This document shows positions 42,986 through 46,245 of a stretch of DNA of 46,245 nt, piece by piece. Made by a program: the position numbers and the translations under genes. The notes under the pieces are model-generated. The model saw only the letters and a list, made by a program, of their open reading frames with translations, did no database searches and was not told the origin of the DNA. Origin of the DNA: an uncultured Clostridia bacterium (lineage in GTDB: Bacteria > Bacillota > Clostridia > TANB77 > CAG-508); assembly GCA_944386165.1 (NCBI GenBank), contig CALXAA010000012.1, forward strand, positions 1-46,245, read 5' to 3'. Position 1 is the first letter of the stretch, and each line of letters begins with the position of its first letter.

Positions 42986-43004
42986 TTTTCACAAAATTTT
43001 CACA
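42986..43004 (+). promoter_or_regulatory. Tandem TTTTCACA octamers, CssR-type operator upstream of htrA
   Basis: Two exact TTTTCACA copies (42986-42993 and 42997-43004) are spaced by 11 bases, one helical turn, just upstream of a TATAAT (43020-43025). From memory, the B. subtilis htrA and htrB promoters carry repeated TTTTCACA octamers linked to control by the CssRS secretion-stress system. A response regulator binding here is therefore likely, though cssRS is not in the window. Confidence 0.6.
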
Positions 43005-43061
43005 TTGATTGTGTATTCTTATAATGAAATAAAAAAGGAAACATTTAAGGAGGTCTTTAAT

Positions 43062-44309
43062 ATGGATGAAAATAACAATGGATTTGAAGTTATTTCAAGC
43101 AAAACTTTAAATTCAGATTTTAAAAACAAAAATAAATTTAATTGGGGTAAAAATGTTTTTTTGCCATTCGCGAGTGGTGTTGTAGGATGTTCAGTCGTAT
43201 TAGGCACATGTTTTGGAGTTCCTGCAATTAGAGAAAAATTAGTTGGAAGAACTTCTTCTATTCAAACATCAACATCTAGTGCAAATGGAACAACTACAAA
43301 TTTGGTGTCATTATCAAATTTTTCAAATACTTCTATTTTTGCAGCAAGTAAGATACTTCCATCAATTGTTGGAATTGAAGTTAGTTATAATGTTACTACA
43401 AATTCTTTCTTCGGATTTGGAGGATCTCAAACTTCATCAGCTACAGCAACAGGTTCTGGAATAATAATAAGTGAAGATGGATATATTGTTACAAACAACC
43501 ATGTTGTTGACAGTTCTTCATCTAATTCATCTTATTCATATTATGAACTATCAAAAGCAACATCAATAAAAGTAAAATTAAATACTGCAACATATGGAGA
43601 AGATGCAGTGTTTGATGCTACTGTTGTTGGTCAAGACTCTCAAACAGACCTAGCAGTTTTAAAAATTGATAAAGATGGATTAACTCCTGCAGAATTTGCA
43701 GATTCAGATCAAGCTGTTGTTGGGGAATTTGTAATGGCTGTTGGTAGCCCATTGGGATTAGATACAACTGTTACTCAAGGAATTATAAGTGCTGTTAATA
43801 GACAAGTTGAATCTGATGGTGTAGTTTATACTTGCATTCAAACAGATGCAGCAATTAATTCTGGTAATAGTGGTGGTGCTTTAGTTAATAGTGATGGTAA
43901 AGTTATAGGAATTAATACATTAAAATTAACAGGATCAAATGTTGAAGGTATTGGATTTGCTATTCCAATTAATTCTACTTTAGATGTAATTAATCAATTA
44001 ATAGATCATAAAAAAGTATTAAGACCATATATTGGTATTACAGGAATTGATGTAGATGAAAATACAGCAAAACGTTATGATTTAGTAGTTGGTGTTTATG
44101 TACAAAGTGTGGAGAATTTCTCTCCTGCTGAAAAGGCTGGTTTAAAAGCTGGTGATGTAATAATTAAAGCTGATGGAAAAGATATTACAACAATGGACGA
44201 ATTAACCGAAATTAAAAATTCACATCAAATTGGTGACACAATTACTTTAGTTGTTAATAGAAATGGTGAAGAAAAAGAAATTTCAGTAACATTAGAAGAA
44301 ACACCTTAA
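43062..44309 (+). CDS. htrA: HtrA/DegP-like membrane serine protease
   Basis: Starting at 43062 (AAGGAGG eight bases upstream) the product is 415 residues; a TTG-initiated longer frame from 43005 is rejected because it lacks a ribosome binding site and crosses the promoter -10. It has a cytoplasmic N-terminus, one membrane helix, a Ser/Thr-rich linker, a trypsin-like protease with His147 (TNNHVVD), Asp196 (TDLAVL) and Ser270 (NSGNSGGAL), and one PDZ domain (from about residue 320). It degrades or refolds misfolded exported proteins. The upstream operator suggests induction by secretion stress. Confidence 0.95.
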   Translation: MDENNNGFEVISSKTLNSDFKNKNKFNWGKNVFLPFASGVVGCSVVLGTCFGVPAIREKLVGRTSSIQTSTSSANGTTTNLVSLSNFSNTSIFAASKILPSIVGIEVSYNVTTNSFFGFGGSQTSSATATGSGIIISEDGYIVTNNHVVDSSSSNSSYSYYELSKATSIKVKLNTATYGEDAVFDATVVGQDSQTDLAVLKIDKDGLTPAEFADSDQAVVGEFVMAVGSPLGLDTTVTQGIISAVNRQVESDGVVYTCIQTDAAINSGNSGGALVNSDGKVIGINTLKLTGSNVEGIGFAIPINSTLDVINQLIDHKKVLRPYIGITGIDVDENTAKRYDLVVGVYVQSVENFSPAEKAGLKAGDVIIKADGKDITTMDELTEIKNSHQIGDTITLVVNRNGEEKEISVTLEETP

Positions 44310-44335
44310 TATTTAATTAAGAATTAATTTGGAAA

Positions 44336-44354
44336 TTTTCACTTTAAGTTCACA
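44336..44354 (+). promoter_or_regulatory. Second, imperfect octamer pair downstream of htrA
   Basis: TTTTCACT (44336-44343) and AGTTCACA (44347-44354) repeat the TTTTCACA pattern with the same 11-base spacing, after the htrA stop. They precede a TG-extended TATATT (44372-44380) and a terminator at 44445-44477, so they could drive a short untranslated RNA. Confidence 0.35.
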
Positions 44355-44444
44355 GAATGAACAAATTTGACTGGTATATTATATATAGTCAGTAAGCTTA
44401 ATAAAGTAAAAACTGATTAAAACAAACATCCCCTTTTATTTTCG

Positions 44445-44477
44445 AAAAGACCTAAGTTTAAAACTTAGGTCTTTTTT
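44445..44477 (+). terminator. Plus-strand terminator downstream of htrA
   Basis: A 12-base-pair stem (44445-44456 with 44464-44475) ends in a T6 run. Confidence 0.85.
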
Positions 44478-44481
44478 AGGT

Positions 44482-44517
44482 AAAAAGTAAAGGAAAAATT
44501 TTTGATTTTTCCTTTAC
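44482..44517 (-). terminator. Terminator of the DUF3298-like gene
   Basis: A 12- to 13-base-pair stem (arms near 44487-44499 and 44504-44517) overlaps the stop codon and is followed by T5 on the minus strand. Confidence 0.75.
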
Positions 44518-45356
44518 ATTACAACTATATCCATTTCACTTGTATTATTTTGATTACCATATGCAAATATTACATATAAGGTGTTATCTTCTCCAATAAA
44601 GTATTCTGTAATATTATCTATATCATAAATGTCACTGCTTGAATCTCTAGGATATACTGAATATCCTAATTCTGCCATATTATTTACTTCATTTTCTATT
44701 TCTTTAATTTCGGCTTTTATTTTTCTACTTGCATCTAGTCTAGAGATTGATTTTAATCCAAGCATATCTTCAAATGTAAATTCTTTTTGATTGATTAAAT
44801 CATAATTATATGTTTGAACAATATCTCTTGCTGGATTTTCTCCTTCTTTTAAATTTGATCTAATTACTAATGATAATATATTGTTTGTTACATATGCACA
44901 ATAATTTACAGAATAAATTATGTTTTGCTTTTGTGTATTTAGTATATCTTTTGCTTTTTGTTCAAATACTTCTTTTATGTCTTTGTTGAATTGTTCTATT
45001 ACATCATTTTGAATATTTATATATGGTATGTTTACATCTAGATTATAATCACTTATTTTATTATTTTTATCACTATATCCTGTATAAACAATTTCTTGAC
45101 TTTCGTCTATTTTATCTATTCTATAACTATTGTTTTCTAAATAATTGACTTTGTTTTCAAATATATTGTTAAAGTCTTCTTTATATTTTGTTAGTCTTTG
45201 GTCAGAAACTGATGGTGTACTATTTATATCAATGTTTTTTACAATTTGTATTACGACTGTGATTAATACTGCTAATATACATACAGAAATAATAGTTATA
45301 TATATAATTTTTAATTTTTTGTTTTTTTCAGAATTGTCTTCTAATCTTACGTTCAT
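44514..45356 (-). CDS. Membrane-anchored DUF3298/DUF4163-like protein (RsiV/PdaC-type)
   Basis: From the ATG at 45356 (AAAGGA nine bases upstream) the product is 280 residues. A cytoplasmic stub is followed by one membrane helix (about 16-40) and an extracellular domain with NIPYINIQNDVIEQFNKDI, then NYDLINQKEFTFEDML and EYFIGEDNTLYVIF, the two-lobe pattern of the DUF4163-DUF3298 fold. That fold occurs in the anti-sigma factor RsiV and in deacetylase accessory domains. No sigma factor or deacetylase domain is next to it. It lies just downstream of the spoIIID remnant, which carries its likely promoter. Confidence 0.75.
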   Translation of the reverse strand: MNVRLEDNSEKNKKLKIIYITIISVCILAVLITVVIQIVKNIDINSTPSVSDQRLTKYKEDFNNIFENKVNYLENNSYRIDKIDESQEIVYTGYSDKNNKISDYNLDVNIPYINIQNDVIEQFNKDIKEVFEQKAKDILNTQKQNIIYSVNYCAYVTNNILSLVIRSNLKEGENPARDIVQTYNYDLINQKEFTFEDMLGLKSISRLDASRKIKAEIKEIENEVNNMAELGYSVYPRDSSSDIYDIDNITEYFIGEDNTLYVIFAYGNQNNTSEMDIVVM

Positions 45357-45410
45357 TGTAATCATTCCTTTCGTTTAAGATAAGAGCATAATTATACTCT
45401 CTCTTTATAA

Positions 45411-45439
45411 ATATTAACTTATAAATTTGTGATTGTCAA
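45411..45439 (-). promoter_or_regulatory. Promoter within the 3' end of spoIIID for the downstream gene
   Basis: TTGACA (45439-45434), 17 bases, TAATAT (45416-45411) on the minus strand, inside the last codons of spoIIID. It would keep the DUF3298-like gene expressed whether or not spoIIID is interrupted. Confidence 0.65.
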
Positions 45440-45593
45440 TAGCCATTTCATGATTTTTTTTGTATTTCATTTTTGTTGCCATTCCTCCTCTTATGTGTCT
45501 TTCAGCCTTATTTTCATCTAATATTTCTCGAACTTCTTTTGCTAATGCTGAATTTATTTTAACAAGTCTTTCAGTTACATCTTTGTGTACCGT
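45414..45593 (-). CDS. spoIIID: C-terminal part of sporulation regulator SpoIIID, gene interrupted by a recombinase-encoding element
   Basis: The open frame encodes 59 residues beginning TVHKDVTERL, then INSALAKEVREILDENK and AERHIRGGMATKMKYK, ending at TAA 45414-45416. This matches SpoIIID from residue about 36 of roughly 90 to the end (B. subtilis, from memory: STVHKDLTERL, then RHLRGGEATKLKYKK). SpoIIID is the mother-cell DNA-binding regulator of the sigma-E to sigma-K switch. The first about 35 residues, including helix 2 of the helix-turn-helix, are missing: upstream in this frame a stop appears after ten unrelated codons, with no start codon or ribosome binding site. The overlapping frame is the 3' end of a serine recombinase. 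All 59 codons are intact, so the remnant is not visibly decayed. It is either reconstituted by excision or a recent disruption. Confidence 0.85.
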   Translation of the reverse strand, partial: TVHKDVTERLVKINSALAKEVREILDENKAERHIRGGMATKMKYKKNHEMAIDNHKFIS

Positions 45594-46245
45594 TGTTACT
45601 TTTCGTAACGGTAGAATTTATTACGGAAGAAAAATCGTCAGATTTTTCTGTAGTAACAAGGTTAAGCTTCCTTGATTCGTGCAGTTGCGAAGCAACTTGC
45701 ACATCGGACGAAGTCGCTTTTCTTATATCATCAAAATTCGTAATTACTGTAGGTTGACTTCCAATTTCATTTAATAATTTTAATCTTACTTCTACATTTC
45801 CTTCGCTATCTACTTCAATGACATCTATTATTGTTTTTAGCATTGCATTTGTAATTGTTTCATTGTTTAAAATATCATCAACTGTTCTTATTGTTTTTGT
45901 TAATTCTTTTTCTAATACATCTTTTTCTTTTATTTCAGAAGTAATTAGCTTTAATTCTCTTTCTAATCTTGCTATATCTTCATTTAATGGATTTGTGTAT
46001 TGTTTTAGCTCTTGCATATTGATTACTTCATTTTGGAACATCTCCATATATTTTTGTTTCTTAACTGTTACTTTTTCTATTTCTTTGAGTAAACTTTCTT
46101 CACTTCTTTCATTGTTTTCCCTTAAAGCTGTTATTCTTTCAAATTCTTTTTCAACAGCTTTCATAAAATTCTTTTTATTAGAAATTATACTTTTAAGATA
46201 TTCTTTAATGGCATTTAAAAGTTCTTCTTCATCAATTACAGTTGT
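45571..46245 (-). CDS. Large serine recombinase, C-terminal part (runs off the window)
   Basis: The open frame continues to the right edge, giving 224 visible residues. It starts TTVIDEEELLNAIKEYLKS, followed by a long coiled coil (SEESLLKEIEKVTVKKQKYMEMF, then NEDIARLERELKLITSEI) and VIDVIEVDSEGNVEVRLKL, the typical C-terminal region of large serine (resolvase-integrase) recombinases of clostridial elements. The catalytic and zinc-ribbon domains must lie beyond the window. The last about 60 residues are unusual: they are read through a cluster of hairpins, and the final seven codons lie inside spoIIID sequence in another frame. Enzymes of this class excise skin-like elements and phages without host factors, apart from a directionality factor. 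Confidence 0.85.
   Translation of the reverse strand, partial: TTVIDEEELLNAIKEYLKSIISNKKNFMKAVEKEFERITALRENNERSEESLLKEIEKVTVKKQKYMEMFQNEVINMQELKQYTNPLNEDIARLERELKLITSEIKEKDVLEKELTKTIRTVDDILNNETITNAMLKTIIDVIEVDSEGNVEVRLKLLNEIGSQPTVITNFDDIRKATSSDVQVASQLHESRKLNLVTTEKSDDFSSVINSTVTKSNNGTQRCN
45591..45716. repeat. Cluster of inverted repeats at the element/spoIIID junction
   Basis: At least three clear hairpins are packed here: a perfect 9-base stem with GTCA loop (45628-45636 with 45641-45649), a 10-base stem with GAA loop and one bulge (45679-45688 with 45692-45702), and an imperfect ACCGT/ACGGT stem next to the spoIIID boundary. GC content is higher than the surroundings. It may be part of the attachment site, or a palindromic repeat element inserted in the recombinase tail. 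Confidence 0.6.
45594..46245. mobile_element. One end of a recombinase-encoding intervening element in spoIIID (continues outside)
   Basis: SpoIIID homology stops at about 45593 and everything to the right edge belongs to the recombinase frame and hairpin region. The recombinase gene is the outermost gene of the element, as is common for serine-integrase elements and skin-type insertions. The exact boundary is uncertain by some 10-15 bases, and the size and other end are not visible. Confidence 0.75.

Noticed and set aside
45460..45675. Plus-strand 71-codon ORF over spoIIID and the junction
   Set aside because: It is antisense to the clear SpoIIID homology, and part of it arises from the hairpin repeats read in the other strand.

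Overview
The window is strongly AT-rich chromosomal DNA (roughly a quarter to 30% GC by eye, Arg almost always AGA, AAAGGA/GGAGG ribosome binding sites, textbook TTGACA-17-TATAAT promoters). Gene content points to an endospore-forming member of Bacillota, class Clostridia: CwlD, GerAB/GerAC, a SpoIIID remnant, RNase J, CarD, CdaA, a YqzL homologue between Era and RecO, and L-lactate dehydrogenase. Species cannot be told from the sequence alone.

Layout. 1-5.7 kb: the start of a gene carrying a (TG)n tract, a membrane-anchored unknown protein, a giant secreted M14-type peptidase with eight tandem Ig-like repeats, and a family 2 glycosyltransferase. 5.8-6.1 kb: an isolated plus-strand 70-codon ORF with foreign codon use, its own promoter and terminator. 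6.2-13.9 kb (minus): recO-yqzL-era, an unknown 772-residue protein, dusB, rodA, minE, minD. 14-17 kb: cwlD, a degenerate receiver-GGDEF protein, and a membrane-anchored beta-rich protein. 17-23 kb: ldh, ptsI, ptsH, fruA, fruK, a fructose uptake-to-lactate block. 23-29.5 kb: carD, dut, an exported protein, a KAP NTPase, comFC, rnj. 29.8-32.7 kb (plus): gerAB-gerAC and tsaE. 32.7-36.2 kb (minus): a coiled-coil protein, an acyl-CoA synthetase and its TetR regulator. 36.4-42.9 kb: asnS (plus), then a Cys/Asn-rich membrane protein, truA, cdaA with a 47-residue membrane peptide, a pyrimidine-nucleoside phosphorylase, a pseudopilin-like protein and rnhB. 43-45.4 kb: an HtrA protease with putative CssR-type operators, and a DUF3298-like membrane protein.

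The most notable part is the right edge. On the minus strand, the last 59 codons of spoIIID (mother-cell sporulation regulator) are intact, but homology stops abruptly inside its helix-turn-helix. There the DNA changes into the 3' end of a large serine recombinase whose reading frame runs off the window. This is the geometry of a skin-like intervening element: a recombinase-encoding insertion splitting a mother-cell sporulation gene, potentially excised during sporulation to rebuild it. I know of this arrangement for sigK and several other spore genes, but not for spoIIID. The other junction and the 5' half of spoIIID must lie beyond the window, so the claim is testable but not proven here.

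No intergenic gap exceeds 300 bases. I found no tRNA, rRNA, CRISPR array or recognisable riboswitch.
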